Shown one piece after another: positions 1 through 6,491 of a DNA stretch of 11,325 nucleotides. The notes below the pieces were generated by a model. That model worked only from the letters and a program-made list of their open reading frames with translations. It was not told where the DNA came from and ran no database searches. The position numbers and the translations under genes were made by a program. The stretch's first letter is position 1. Every line of letters begins with the position of its first letter. The stretch comes from Paracoccaceae bacterium. Its GTDB lineage: Bacteria; Pseudomonadota; Alphaproteobacteria; Rhodobacterales; Rhodobacteraceae. The stretch covers positions 1 through 11,325 of the forward strand of contig SKOX01000303.1 of NCBI GenBank assembly GCA_007119835.1, read 5' to 3'.

Positions 1-683
1 ACGACGCCCTCTACTTCAAGCGGTTCGTCAAGGGGATCGCCCGCAGGTACGGCCTCGCCGCCTCGTTCATGGCCAAGCCTTTCCTCGACCGGGCGGGGAA
101 CGGCGCCCACGTCCACTTCTCGCTTCTGGATGCCGACGGGCGCAACGTCTTCGACGACGGCGGGCCGGACGGCACGGAGGTGATGCGCCACGCCGTCGGC
201 GGGCTTCTCGAGGCGATGCGCGCCTCGGCGCTCGTCTTCGCGCCGCACCTGAACAGCTACCGCCGGCTGCAGCCGAACGCGCACGCGCCGACCGAGGTCT
301 GCTGGGGCTACGAGAGCCGGCACGCCGCCATCCGGATCCCGGGCGGATCGCCGGGAGCGCGGCGGATCGAGCACCGGGTCGCCGGCGCGGACACCAACCC
401 CTACCTCGTGCTGGCGGCTATCCTCGGCGCGGCGCTCGAGGGCATCGAGCGCGAGGCGACCGCGCCCGCGCCGATGACGGCGGCCGCGGAGGAGGCGGCC
501 GGCGCGACGCTGCCGCAGGACTGGAAGGCCGCGATCGCCGCCTTCGAGCGCAGCGAGCGGATGGCAAGCATCTTCGCGCCCGTCCTGCGCGAGACCTTCG
601 TCGGCATGAAGAAGCAGGAGGTGCAGGTCTTCTCCCAGCAGATCAGCCATTTCGAGCATGAAACCTATCTAGAGACGGTATGA
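1..683 (+). CDS. puuA: Gamma-glutamylputrescine synthetase (glutamine synthetase family), C-terminal part, 5' end outside window
   Basis: This is the C-terminal half of a glutamine synthetase-fold ligase. The frame is open from position 3, so the first ATG at 69 is internal, and about 226 residues are visible against roughly 470 in E. coli PuuA. Family catalytic-domain motifs are present: NGAHVHFSL (glutamate/ATP site), NSYRRLQP, the Arg-containing AAIRIPGG and the RRIEHRVAGADTNPYL block. By family knowledge such enzymes ligate glutamate to an amine using ATP in the cytoplasm. The choice of putrescine as substrate is inferred from the next two genes, puuB and potF. Its TGA overlaps the ATG of puuB (ATGA), so the two are probably translationally coupled. 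A closely related glutamine synthetase-like ligase for another amine remains possible. True glutamine synthetase (GlnA) is less likely given the context. Confidence 0.87.
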   Translation, partial: DALYFKRFVKGIARRYGLAASFMAKPFLDRAGNGAHVHFSLLDADGRNVFDDGGPDGTEVMRHAVGGLLEAMRASALVFAPHLNSYRRLQPNAHAPTEVCWGYESRHAAIRIPGGSPGARRIEHRVAGADTNPYLVLAAILGAALEGIEREATAPAPMTAAAEEAAGATLPQDWKAAIAAFERSERMASIFAPVLRETFVGMKKQEVQVFSQQISHFEHETYLETV

Positions 684-1987
684 CGGCGCCCATCCCGACC
701 CCTGCGGAGGCCGAGGCCTATCCCGCCAGCTACTACGCCGCCACCGCGCAGGCCGCGCCGGTGCGCCCTGCCCTCGTCGAAGACGTCGAGGCGGATGTCT
801 GCATCGTCGGCGGCGGCTATTCCGGCCTCTCAGCGGGCATCGAGCTTGCCGGGCGGGGCTACTCGGTGCGGCTGCTCGAGGCGTCTCGGATCGGCTGGGG
901 CGCGTCGGGGCGCAATGGCGGGCAGATCGTCAACGGGCTGAATGCGGGCCTCGACCGGATCGAGGCGCGCTACGGACGGGAGATCGCCGCGTTCGTCGGG
1001 CGGCTGGTCAAGGAAGGCAACGCGATCATCCGCGAGCGGGTGGCGCGGCACGGCATCGACTGCGACCTGAAGGACGGGCAGATCTTTGCGGCGCTGACGC
1101 GTCAGCACATGCGCGAGCTCGAGGCGAAGCAGGCGCTGTGGCGCCGCCACGGGCACGACGATTTCGAGATGCTCGACCGCGCGGCCATGCGGGCGCACGT
1201 GGCGAGCGACCTCTATGCGGGAGGCAAGCTCGACCGCTCGGGCGGGCACATGCACCCGCTCAACCTCGCGCTCGGCGAGGCCGCGGCCCTCGAGGGCCTC
1301 GGCGGCGTCATCCACGAGCGCTCGGCGGTCACGAATGTCGAGGAGGGGCCGGCCGACGTCACGGTGCGCACGGCGACCGGCGCGGTGCGTGCCGCTTCGG
1401 TGCTTCTGTGCGGCAACGCCTATCTCGGCCGGGTTTCGCCCGAGCTCTACGACCGGGTGATGCCGTTCTCGACCCAGATGATCGCGACCGAGCCGCTCGG
1501 CGAGCGGGCCCGCGCGCTGCTGCCGACCGACGCCTGCGTCGAGGACGTGCGCTGGGTGCTCGACTACTACCGGCTCTCCGCCGACGGCCGGCTGCTCTTC
1601 GGCGGCGGCACGGTCTATGGCGGCACCGATCCCGAGGACATCCGCGCGAAGCTCGTGCCGAACATGGAGCGGGTCTTCCCGGCGCTGAAGGGCGTGGGCG
1701 TCGACTTCGCCTGGTCGGGCAACTGCGCGATCTCGTTCAGCCGGGTGCCGCAGCTCGGACGCCTCGGGCGCGGCGTCTACTTTGCCCACGGCTACTCGGG
1801 GCACGGGGTCGTCGGCAGTCATCTCTTCGGCCGGATCCTCGCGGAGGCGGTCGACGGCGACCTGTCGCGCTTCGACACCTTCGCGGGCATGCGGTGGATT
1901 CCGTTCCCGGGGGGGCGGCGCTTCGCGGTGCCCTACGCCATGCTCGGCTCGTGGTGGTACGGGCTGCGCGATCGGCTCGGGGTTTGA
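680..1987 (+). CDS. puuB: Gamma-glutamylputrescine oxidase (FAD-dependent, DAO family)
   Basis: The product oxidises gamma-glutamylputrescine to gamma-glutamyl-gamma-aminobutyraldehyde with release of ammonia and H2O2, the second step of the glutamylated putrescine pathway. The 435-residue protein is close to E. coli PuuB (about 426). It starts with the PuuB-like SYYAA segment (residues 17-21), followed by the FAD-binding Rossmann motif GGGYSG (44-49) with the ribose-binding Glu67. Next come GASGRNGGQ, the SGGHMHPLNLA block, LDYYRLSADGRLLFGGG, and near the C-terminus GYSGHGV and a PuuB-like terminal GLRDRLGV. There is no signal peptide, so it is cytoplasmic. The ATG lies inside the stop of puuA with no strong ribosome site of its own, which fits coupled translation. 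Identification is strong because similarity runs from end to end. Confidence 0.94.
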   Translation: MTAPIPTPAEAEAYPASYYAATAQAAPVRPALVEDVEADVCIVGGGYSGLSAGIELAGRGYSVRLLEASRIGWGASGRNGGQIVNGLNAGLDRIEARYGREIAAFVGRLVKEGNAIIRERVARHGIDCDLKDGQIFAALTRQHMRELEAKQALWRRHGHDDFEMLDRAAMRAHVASDLYAGGKLDRSGGHMHPLNLALGEAAALEGLGGVIHERSAVTNVEEGPADVTVRTATGAVRAASVLLCGNAYLGRVSPELYDRVMPFSTQMIATEPLGERARALLPTDACVEDVRWVLDYYRLSADGRLLFGGGTVYGGTDPEDIRAKLVPNMERVFPALKGVGVDFAWSGNCAISFSRVPQLGRLGRGVYFAHGYSGHGVVGSHLFGRILAEAVDGDLSRFDTFAGMRWIPFPGGRRFAVPYAMLGSWWYGLRDRLGV

Positions 1988-2014
1988 GTTCCAGAAGCAA
2001 CAGGGGGTAACACA

Positions 2015-3097
2015 ATGAGAAAGATCACGCTGACGGCGCTCGCGACGGTGCTGGCGTTGCCGGCCTTCGCCGACGAGGTCGTCTACGTCTACAACTGGTC
2101 GGACTATATCGCAGCCGACACGCTCGCACGCTTCACCGACGAGACGGGCATCCGGGTCGTCTACGACGTCTACGATTCCAACGACGTGCTCGAGGCGCGG
2201 ATGCTCGCGGGCTCGTCGGGCTACGACGTGGTGGTGCCGACCTCGAGCTACCTCGCGCGCCAGATCCCGGCCGGCGTCTACATGCCGCTCGACTTCGACC
2301 AGATCCCGAACGCCGAGGGCCTCGACGAGGATCTGATGGCAGCTGTCGCCAAGCACGATCCCGGCAACGAACATTCGGTGATCTACGCCTGGGGCACCAA
2401 CGGCATCGGCTGGAACGTCGAGATGGTGCACGAGCGGATCGGCGAGGACGGGCCGACCGACAGCTGGGACATGGTGTTCGACCCGGAGATCGCGAGCGAG
2501 CTCGCCGATTGCGGGATCAGCTTCCTCGACAGCCAGTCGGACATGTTCCCGGTGGCGCTGCAGTATCTCGGGCTCGACCCGATGTCGACGGACACGGACG
2601 ACCTCGAGCGGGCGGCGGAGCTCCTCGAGTCGGTGCGGCCCTACGTGCGCTACTTCCATTCGTCCCAGTACATCTCCGACCTCGCCAACGGCGAGATCTG
2701 CGTCGCGGTCGGCTGGTCGGGCGACGTGCTGATCGCCATGGACCGCGCCGAGGAGGCCGGCCGCGGGATCGAGATCGAGTACACGATCCCCGTCGAGGGC
2801 ACGATCGAGTGGTTCGACGTCATGGCGATCCCGGTCGACGCGCCCAACCCGGAGAACGCGCACGCCTTCATCAACTTCATCCTGCGCCCGGACGTGATCG
2901 CGGACATCACCAACTACGTCTTCTATCCGAACGCGGTGCCGGCCTCGCTGGAATACGTCGACGACGAGATCGCCGAAGATCCCTCGATCTACCCGCCCGA
3001 GGAGGTGATGGCGAACCTCTTCCCCTCGCCGGTCTATGACGCGCGGACCGATCGGGTCATGACGCGCCTCTGGACGCGGGTGCGCACCGGTCAGTAG
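2015..3097 (+). CDS. potF: Periplasmic putrescine-binding protein of a polyamine ABC transporter (PotF/PotD type)
   Basis: A 360-residue solute-binding protein that captures putrescine in the periplasm. Residues 1-19 form a signal peptide with an AFA cleavage site. Pocket positions known from E. coli PotF are recognisable at a constant offset: NWSD (27-30), Thr76/Ser78, Trp234 and Asp237 in GWSGD, and Asp268 in EWFD. Long stretches such as RYFHSSQYI and the terminal WTRVRTG also match PotF. Three pocket positions differ from PotF: Asp176 replaces Glu185, Thr76 replaces Ser85, and Trp266 replaces Phe276 (a PotD-like choice). The ATG is preceded by AGGGGG at 2002-2007. It lies 27 bases after puuB and is probably co-transcribed. 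The ATPase and permease genes do not follow; if present they must lie elsewhere, perhaps left of the window. Its last 7 bases overlap the convergent HAD gene. Confidence 0.93.
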   Translation: MRKITLTALATVLALPAFADEVVYVYNWSDYIAADTLARFTDETGIRVVYDVYDSNDVLEARMLAGSSGYDVVVPTSSYLARQIPAGVYMPLDFDQIPNAEGLDEDLMAAVAKHDPGNEHSVIYAWGTNGIGWNVEMVHERIGEDGPTDSWDMVFDPEIASELADCGISFLDSQSDMFPVALQYLGLDPMSTDTDDLERAAELLESVRPYVRYFHSSQYISDLANGEICVAVGWSGDVLIAMDRAEEAGRGIEIEYTIPVEGTIEWFDVMAIPVDAPNPENAHAFINFILRPDVIADITNYVFYPNAVPASLEYVDDEIAEDPSIYPPEEVMANLFPSPVYDARTDRVMTRLWTRVRTGQ

Positions 3098-3798
3098 CCG
3101 GCGGCTGCCCCGGCTGCCCCGGCGCCCGTCAGCGCCGGGGCGATCTCGCCGACATGGCTGAAGGTGAGCGTCGGCCGGCTCGCCGCGAGACGGGCAGGCG
3201 TGGCGTAGCCCCAGGTCACGGCAGCGGCATGCAGGCCCGTCCGGCGCGCGGCCTCGATGTCGCGGACCTCGTCGCCGATCGCGAGGATGCGCGCAGCCGG
3301 CAGGCCGCTGTGTCGTCGGATGCGGCGGAAGGCGGCCGCCTTGCCGAAGAGCCCGGCGCCGCAGAGGAAGCGGCGGATCGGCGCGCCGGCGGGGCCGAGG
3401 ACGCGGCGAACGTTGGCTTCGTCGTTGGAGCTCACGACGGCAAGGGTGATGCCGGCGGTGGCGAGGTCGTCGAGCATGTCCGGAATGCCGGGGAAGAGGC
3501 TGATGTCGGCCGAGGCCGCGGCGGCGCGGCGGCGCATGTCGCGGGCGATCAGCGGCAGCTTCCAGCCCGCCACGCCGAGATGGGCAAGGATCGTCCGGCT
3601 GTCGCAGCCGCGCAGCATCTCGAACTCGGGCTCGCTGACGGTTCGGAAACGGTAAGCCCGCGCGACGTCGTTCAGCACGCCCCGGAACCAGCCGATGCTG
3701 TCGGCGAGCGTGCCGTCGAAATCGAAGATCACGACCCGATAGGGCGGCGCTGGCGCCAACACCGCGGGCGCCGCACCGGTTTCTCGTCGGGTCGGCAA
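3091..3798 (-). CDS. HAD-superfamily hydrolase (phosphoglycolate phosphatase-like), TTG start
   Basis: A 235-residue haloacid dehalogenase-type phosphatase, probably cytoplasmic. All four motifs are visible: motif I DFDGTLAD with nucleophile Asp26 and Asp28, motif II Ser123/Ser124 in VVSSND, motif III Lys153 in GKAAAF, and motif IV GDEVRD with Asp176 and Asp180. The region between motifs I and II (about residues 35-100) is helical-looking and fits a class I cap, as in Gph-type enzymes. The substrate cannot be told from sequence; phosphoglycolate or another small phosphate ester is possible. The start is TTG, supported by a GGAGG eight bases upstream; no ATG or GTG lies upstream before the in-frame stop at 3835-3837. 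The last dozen residues (Gly/Ala repeats) are encoded by a repeated, hairpin-forming stretch. It converges with potF, overlapping by 7 bases. Confidence 0.86.
   Translation of the reverse strand: MPTRRETGAAPAVLAPAPPYRVVIFDFDGTLADSIGWFRGVLNDVARAYRFRTVSEPEFEMLRGCDSRTILAHLGVAGWKLPLIARDMRRRAAAASADISLFPGIPDMLDDLATAGITLAVVSSNDEANVRRVLGPAGAPIRRFLCGAGLFGKAAAFRRIRRHSGLPAARILAIGDEVRDIEAARRTGLHAAAVTWGYATPARLAASRPTLTFSHVGEIAPALTGAGAAGAAAGY
3117..3140 (+). terminator. Terminator-like hairpin 20 bases after potF, inside the 3' end of the HAD gene
   Basis: CCCCGGCGC (3117-3125) pairs perfectly with GCGCCGGGG (3132-3140) around a 6-base loop. It is preceded by two tandem copies of CGGCTGCCC (3102-3110 and 3111-3119). 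No T-run follows, so it is not a classical intrinsic terminator; it could stop or stabilise the 3' end of the puuA-puuB-potF transcript. The same bases code for the Ala/Gly-rich C-terminal tail of the opposing gene. Confidence 0.4.
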
Positions 3799-3806
3799 CG
3801 TCTGAT

Positions 3807-3811
3807 CCTCC
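3807..3811 (-). promoter_or_regulatory. Ribosome binding site for the TTG-started HAD gene
   Basis: A perfect GGAGG on the minus strand, 8 bases before TTG at 3798. It decides the start, because the nearest in-frame ATG (Met61) lies past catalytic motif I. Confidence 0.8.
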
Positions 3812-3838
3812 GGAACAGCTCTCCGCCGGCGTAGTCAC

Positions 3839-3863
3839 GGAACGAGAAGAAGGCAAGCTCGTT
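3839..3863 (+). promoter_or_regulatory. Candidate EcfG-type (general stress sigma factor) promoter
   Basis: GGAAC at 3839-3843 and CGTT at 3860-3863 are separated by 16 bases. This matches the alphaproteobacterial EcfG/SigT consensus GGAAC-N16/17-CGTT exactly. It faces the YqjD-like gene, which would have a leader of roughly 85 bases. The functional relatives in E. coli (yqjD, elaB, ygaM) are under the stationary-phase sigma RpoS, so control by the alphaproteobacterial stress sigma would make sense. A weaker alternative in the same gap is a sigma70-like TTGACG at 3902-3907 with a poor TTAAGC at 3924-3929. Some Rhodobacterales lack EcfG, which is the main reservation. Confidence 0.45.
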
Positions 3864-3956
3864 GGGCTGCGGAAGGGCGGCCGGCAGCGACGCCTACTGA
3901 TTTGACGCGTCGGGCGAGCCGGCTTAAGCCTGACCGAGAAGCTGAGGAGAGACGCG

Positions 3957-4358
3957 ATGCAGGCGGCGACCGCGAGCGAGGAGGCCCGGGACCGGGCGGA
4001 GGACGCAGAGGCGGCGCGGGCGCAGGCGGCCCGGGAGACTGCGGCGCGTGCCGACGCGGAGTTCGAGGACGCGCTCGTTAGCCTCGCCACCGAGATCGCG
4101 ACGCTGCGCCGCGACTTTCAGAAGCTGATCGACCAGATGGGCCGGGTTGGCGATGCGGCCGGCCACGGCGCCAGGGCGGCGGTTCAGGCCGCCGCGACCG
4201 AGGGCTGGGGAGCCAGCGAGAAGGCGACGTCGGAGCTCGGCGCCGAGCTCGGGGGGCTCCGCGAGGAACTCGTTCGGACGGCGCGGCAGCATCCGTGGCG
4301 GACCGTCGGCCTCGCCGCGGCGGCGGGCATCGTGCTCGGCATCCTGATGCGGCGCTAA
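3957..4358 (+). CDS. YqjD/ElaB/DUF883-type membrane-anchored ribosome-associated protein
   Basis: A 133-residue protein with the DUF883 layout. It has a charged, Ala/Glu/Arg-rich N-terminal region (1-35), a helical probably coiled-coil segment (about 36-60, FEDALVSLATEIATLRRDF), an Ala-rich linker, and a single C-terminal hydrophobic segment (about 112-131). That segment begins HPWRTVGLAAAAGIVLG and ends in Arg-Arg, the usual signature of this family. In E. coli, YqjD and ElaB anchor in the inner membrane by this tail, bind ribosomes and are made in stationary phase; a similar role here is inference. Start support is good: GAGGAG at 3944-3949, 7 bases before ATG. The next gene follows after 6 bases, reproducing the yqjD-yqjE arrangement. 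Confidence 0.85.
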   Translation: MQAATASEEARDRAEDAEAARAQAARETAARADAEFEDALVSLATEIATLRRDFQKLIDQMGRVGDAAGHGARAAVQAAATEGWGASEKATSELGAELGGLREELVRTARQHPWRTVGLAAAAGIVLGILMRR

Positions 4359-4364
4359 AGCCCG

Positions 4365-4850
4365 GTGCCGGCGATCCTTCAGGTTCTCGCGGCGCTCCTG
4401 CGCAGCCACGGCGCGGATGTCGGGCGCCACGTCAAGGGGCTGATCCTGTGGGGCGCCCTCATCGTCGCCTTCGCAGTGCTGGCCGGGATCTATTTCATCA
4501 TCCTGCTCACCCACCTGCTCACGCTCCTGCTCGGCACGGCGCTGGCGCTGGCGGTGATGACGGCTCTCGCGCTCTTCGCCGTGGTCGTGGCCGCGCTCAA
4601 GCTGCGGTCGGAGAAGCGGCGCCTCGTGGCGACGCACCGCGAGCATGTCGAGCAGGAGCGCCTCGCGATGCGCGCGGCCATCGCGGAACTCGTCGCGACC
4701 GGCAAGCTGAGCGGCAGCCTCGCCGCGGTCTCGGCCACCGTGGCGGCGGTGCTGGTGGTGATCCTGCGCCGGCTGCGCAGCGAGGACGGTGCCGGCGCGG
4801 CGGGCAACGGCGGCGACGAGCCGCCGGCCGCCGGAGGCGCCGGCGCCTAG
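4365..4850 (+). CDS. YqjE-like phage-holin-superfamily inner-membrane protein, GTG start
   Basis: A 161-residue membrane protein. Two long hydrophobic segments (about 26-48 and 55-78) form a tight hairpin, as in YqjE and the holin 3_6 (PF07332-like) family. A charged, probably cytoplasmic helix (79-114) follows, then a third hydrophobic stretch (about 117-134, [15 protein letters not shown]) and a Gly/Ala/Asp-rich tail. The name comes from fold resemblance; nothing around it suggests a lysis cassette. It starts with GTG 6 bases after the YqjD-like gene and has no clear ribosome site, so it probably depends on coupling to that gene. The function of YqjE proteins is not established. Its TAG stop and the stop of smpB share the palindrome CTAG at 4847-4850. 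Confidence 0.8.
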   Translation: MPAILQVLAALLRSHGADVGRHVKGLILWGALIVAFAVLAGIYFIILLTHLLTLLLGTALALAVMTALALFAVVVAALKLRSEKRRLVATHREHVEQERLAMRAAIAELVATGKLSGSLAAVSATVAAVLVVILRRLRSEDGAGAAGNGGDEPPAAGGAGA

Positions 4851-5320
4851 CCGTGAGCCTTGAGGAGGCGCGCCTTCTCGCGCTGCCAGTCGCGCTTCTT
4901 GGCGGTCTCGCGCTTGTCGGCCTGCTTCTTGCCGCGGGCGATGCCGATCTGGAGCTTGGCGATGCCGCGCTCGTTGAAGTAGAGCCTGAGCGGGACCAGC
5001 GTCATGCCCTGGCGGGCCGTGCCCTGGTGGAGCCGGGCGAGCTCGGCCTTGTGGACCAGCAGCTTCCGGCGGCGGCGCTCGTCGTGGCCGAAGGTCTTGG
5101 CCTGCGAATAGGCCGGGATGTAGCCGTTGATCAGCCACAGCTCGCCGCCCTCGACCGAGGCGTAGCTCTCGGTGATCTGGGCCTTGCCGTTCCTGAGCGC
5201 CTTCACCTCGGAGCCCTCGAGCATGATGCCCGCCTCGAGGTCGTCCTCGATGAAATAGTCGTGCCGGGCGCGGCGGTTCTCCGCGATCAGCTTGGTCTTC
5301 GGCTTGTCCTTGGTCGCCAT
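4847..5320 (-). CDS. smpB: SsrA-binding protein SmpB (trans-translation)
   Basis: A 157-residue protein that binds tmRNA and delivers it to stalled ribosomes, taking the place of the mRNA codon and tRNA anticodon stem in the decoding centre. Highly conserved segments run throughout: [13 protein letters not shown] (15-27), [16 protein letters not shown] (31-46), [26 protein letters not shown], and the basic C-terminal tail [20 protein letters not shown] that becomes helical in the ribosome. Length and motif order are standard (E. coli 160 residues). ATG at 5318-5320 fits the family N-terminus. dapA lies upstream on the same strand, separated by a 149-base gap holding a repeat and palindrome and possibly a separate promoter. 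The tmRNA gene itself is not in this window. Confidence 0.98.
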   Translation of the reverse strand: MATKDKPKTKLIAENRRARHDYFIEDDLEAGIMLEGSEVKALRNGKAQITESYASVEGGELWLINGYIPAYSQAKTFGHDERRRRKLLVHKAELARLHQGTARQGMTLVPLRLYFNERGIAKLQIGIARGKKQADKRETAKKRDWQREKARLLKAHG

Positions 5321-5403
5321 GGCGCGGCTCTATCGGAGGCGGCCGCGCTTGTCCACGGCGGACCGGGGCCGCTCGCGGCGCCCACACCTGGACACGCGGC
5401 AAA

Positions 5404-5433
5404 AGCATTGTGATGAAAGCCAGAAAGCGTCAA
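5404..5433 (-). promoter_or_regulatory. Possible smpB promoter
   Basis: On the minus strand TTGACG (5433-5428) is a good -35 element. At a spacing of 17-18 bases only a weak -10 is seen (CAATGC or AATGCT, 5410-5404). Transcription would begin about 75 bases before smpB. A second TTGACG lies 16 bases further upstream. Low confidence because the -10 match is poor. Confidence 0.25.
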
Positions 5434-5450
5434 CGCCGATCGGCGTCAAC
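5427..5450. repeat. Direct repeat GCGTCAAC x2 enclosing a 14-base perfect palindrome
   Basis: GCGTCAAC occurs at 5427-5434 and 5443-5450, starts 16 bases apart. The 14-base inverted repeat ACGCCGATCGGCGT (5433-5446) spans the space between them. It lies 20 bases beyond the dapA stop and about 107 bases before the smpB start. It could be an operator, a weak dapA terminator (5-bp stem, GATC loop, no T-run directly after), or chance in GC-rich DNA. Confidence 0.4.
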
Positions 5451-5469
5451 CTTCGCTCACGTCCGTTTC

Positions 5470-6345
5470 TCAGTCGATCAGGCCGGCGTGGCGCATGGCG
5501 GCGCGCATCTGCTCCTTTGTCCCTTCCTCGAGGGTGACCAGCGGCGAGCGGACCTCGTCGCTGCACTTGCCGAGGAGGGAGAGCGCGTACTTCGTCGGGC
5601 AGGGGTTCGGCTCTGCGAAGCAGGCGCGGTGGAGCGGCAGCAGCCGGTCCTGATAATCGAGGGCGCGGGCGTAGTCGCCGGCCAGCATCGCCTCCTGGAA
5701 CTCGGAGGAGAGGCGGGGCGCGACGTTGGCCACGACCGAAATGCAGCCCCGCCCGCCGTGGGCGTTGAAGCCGAGCGCGCTCGCGTCCTCGCCCGAGATC
5801 TGGATGAAGTCGGGGCCGCAGGCGAGCCGCTGGTCGGAGACGCGGGAGACGTCGCCGGTCGCGTCCTTGACGCCGATGATGCGCGGCAGCTTGGCAAGCT
5901 CGCCCATCGTGGCGGGCGTCATGTCGATCACCGAGCGGCCGGGGATGTTGTAGATGAGGATCGGCAGGTCGACCGCGTCGTGCAGCGTGCGGTAGTGGTG
6001 GTAGAGGCCGCGCTGGTTCGGCTTGTTGTAGTAGGGCGTGACGACGAGGGCGGCGTCGGCGCCGACGGCCTTGGCGTGGCGCATCAGGCTGACCGACTCG
6101 GCCGTGTTGTTCGAGCCTGCGCCGGCGATGACGGGGATGCGGCGGCGGGCGGTCTCGACCACGATCTCGACGCAGCGCTCGTGCTCCGCGTGGCTGAGCG
6201 TCGGCGTCTCGCCGGTGGTGCCGACGGCGACGAGCCCGTGGCTGCCCTCGGCGACATGCCACTCCACGAGGGCGGCAAGCGCGTCCTCGTCGACGCGCCC
6301 GTCGCGGAAGGGCGTGACCAGGGCGGGGATGGAACCTTGGATCAT
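5470..6345 (-). CDS. dapA: 4-hydroxy-tetrahydrodipicolinate synthase
   Basis: A 291-residue TIM-barrel lyase of the DapA/NAL superfamily that condenses pyruvate with aspartate semialdehyde, the first committed step to diaminopimelate and lysine. Key residues fall where expected, one position from the E. coli numbering: Thr43-Thr44 in GTTGETPTL, Tyr106 in TPYYNKP, Tyr132 and Arg137 in IYNIPGR, and the Schiff-base Lys160 in GVKDATGD. The open frame runs on upstream to 6522, but the family N-terminus ([13 protein letters not shown]) sets the start at the ATG at 6345. The longer version would run into slt and has no resemblance to the family. A modest GGGA lies about 10 bases upstream of this start. 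It is divergent from slt across 146 bases and is followed on the same strand by smpB. Confidence 0.97.
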   Translation of the reverse strand: MIQGSIPALVTPFRDGRVDEDALAALVEWHVAEGSHGLVAVGTTGETPTLSHAEHERCVEIVVETARRRIPVIAGAGSNNTAESVSLMRHAKAVGADAALVVTPYYNKPNQRGLYHHYRTLHDAVDLPILIYNIPGRSVIDMTPATMGELAKLPRIIGVKDATGDVSRVSDQRLACGPDFIQISGEDASALGFNAHGGRGCISVVANVAPRLSSEFQEAMLAGDYARALDYQDRLLPLHRACFAEPNPCPTKYALSLLGKCSDEVRSPLVTLEEGTKEQMRAAMRHAGLID

Positions 6346-6425
6346 CGGCAGGGATCCCGGAGTTGCGAGCGGCGCCACCCGTAGCCGCGAAAATCTCCCG
6401 GGGCAAGCCACGCCGCGCGAGACGC

Positions 6426-6455
6426 CCGATACCCGCCATGGTATAGCGTTGGCAA
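6426..6455 (-). promoter_or_regulatory. Possible dapA promoter in the dapA/slt divergent region
   Basis: On the minus strand TTGCCA (6455-6450) resembles a sigma70 -35, with TATCGG (6431-6426) 18 bases on as a partial -10. In the opposite direction TATAGC at 6442-6447 could be the -10 of slt, but no acceptable -35 lies 16-18 bases before it. The gap 6346-6491 must hold promoters for both genes; the exact elements are uncertain. Confidence 0.22.
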
Positions 6456-6491
6456 AAAACCGCCGGTAATCCACTGGAACGAGGATCGAGC

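Noticed and set aside
830..4090. 1086-residue minus-strand open frame
   Set aside because: It lies antisense to puuB and potF, and covers the HAD gene in another frame. It is Arg/His/Pro/Ala-rich with no family resemblance, a typical stop-poor shadow in GC-rich DNA.
4365..4850. Phage remnant suggested by the holin-like gene
   Set aside because: No endolysin, spanin, structural or integrase gene is nearby. The yqjD-yqjE type pairing is a normal chromosomal arrangement.
3924..5408. 494-residue minus-strand open frame
   Set aside because: It overlaps the YqjD/YqjE-like genes on the other strand and smpB in another frame. Composition is low-complexity Arg/Ala/Pro and there is no supporting ribosome site or motif.
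5410..6384. 324-residue plus-strand open frame opposite dapA
   Set aside because: It is a mirror of dapA coding periodicity. The Asp/Val/Ala/Gly-rich translation has no recognisable domain.
6476..6480. Second GGAAC motif before slt as another EcfG promoter
   Set aside because: No CGTT or GTT follows at 16-17 bases, and the motif abuts the slt ribosome site.
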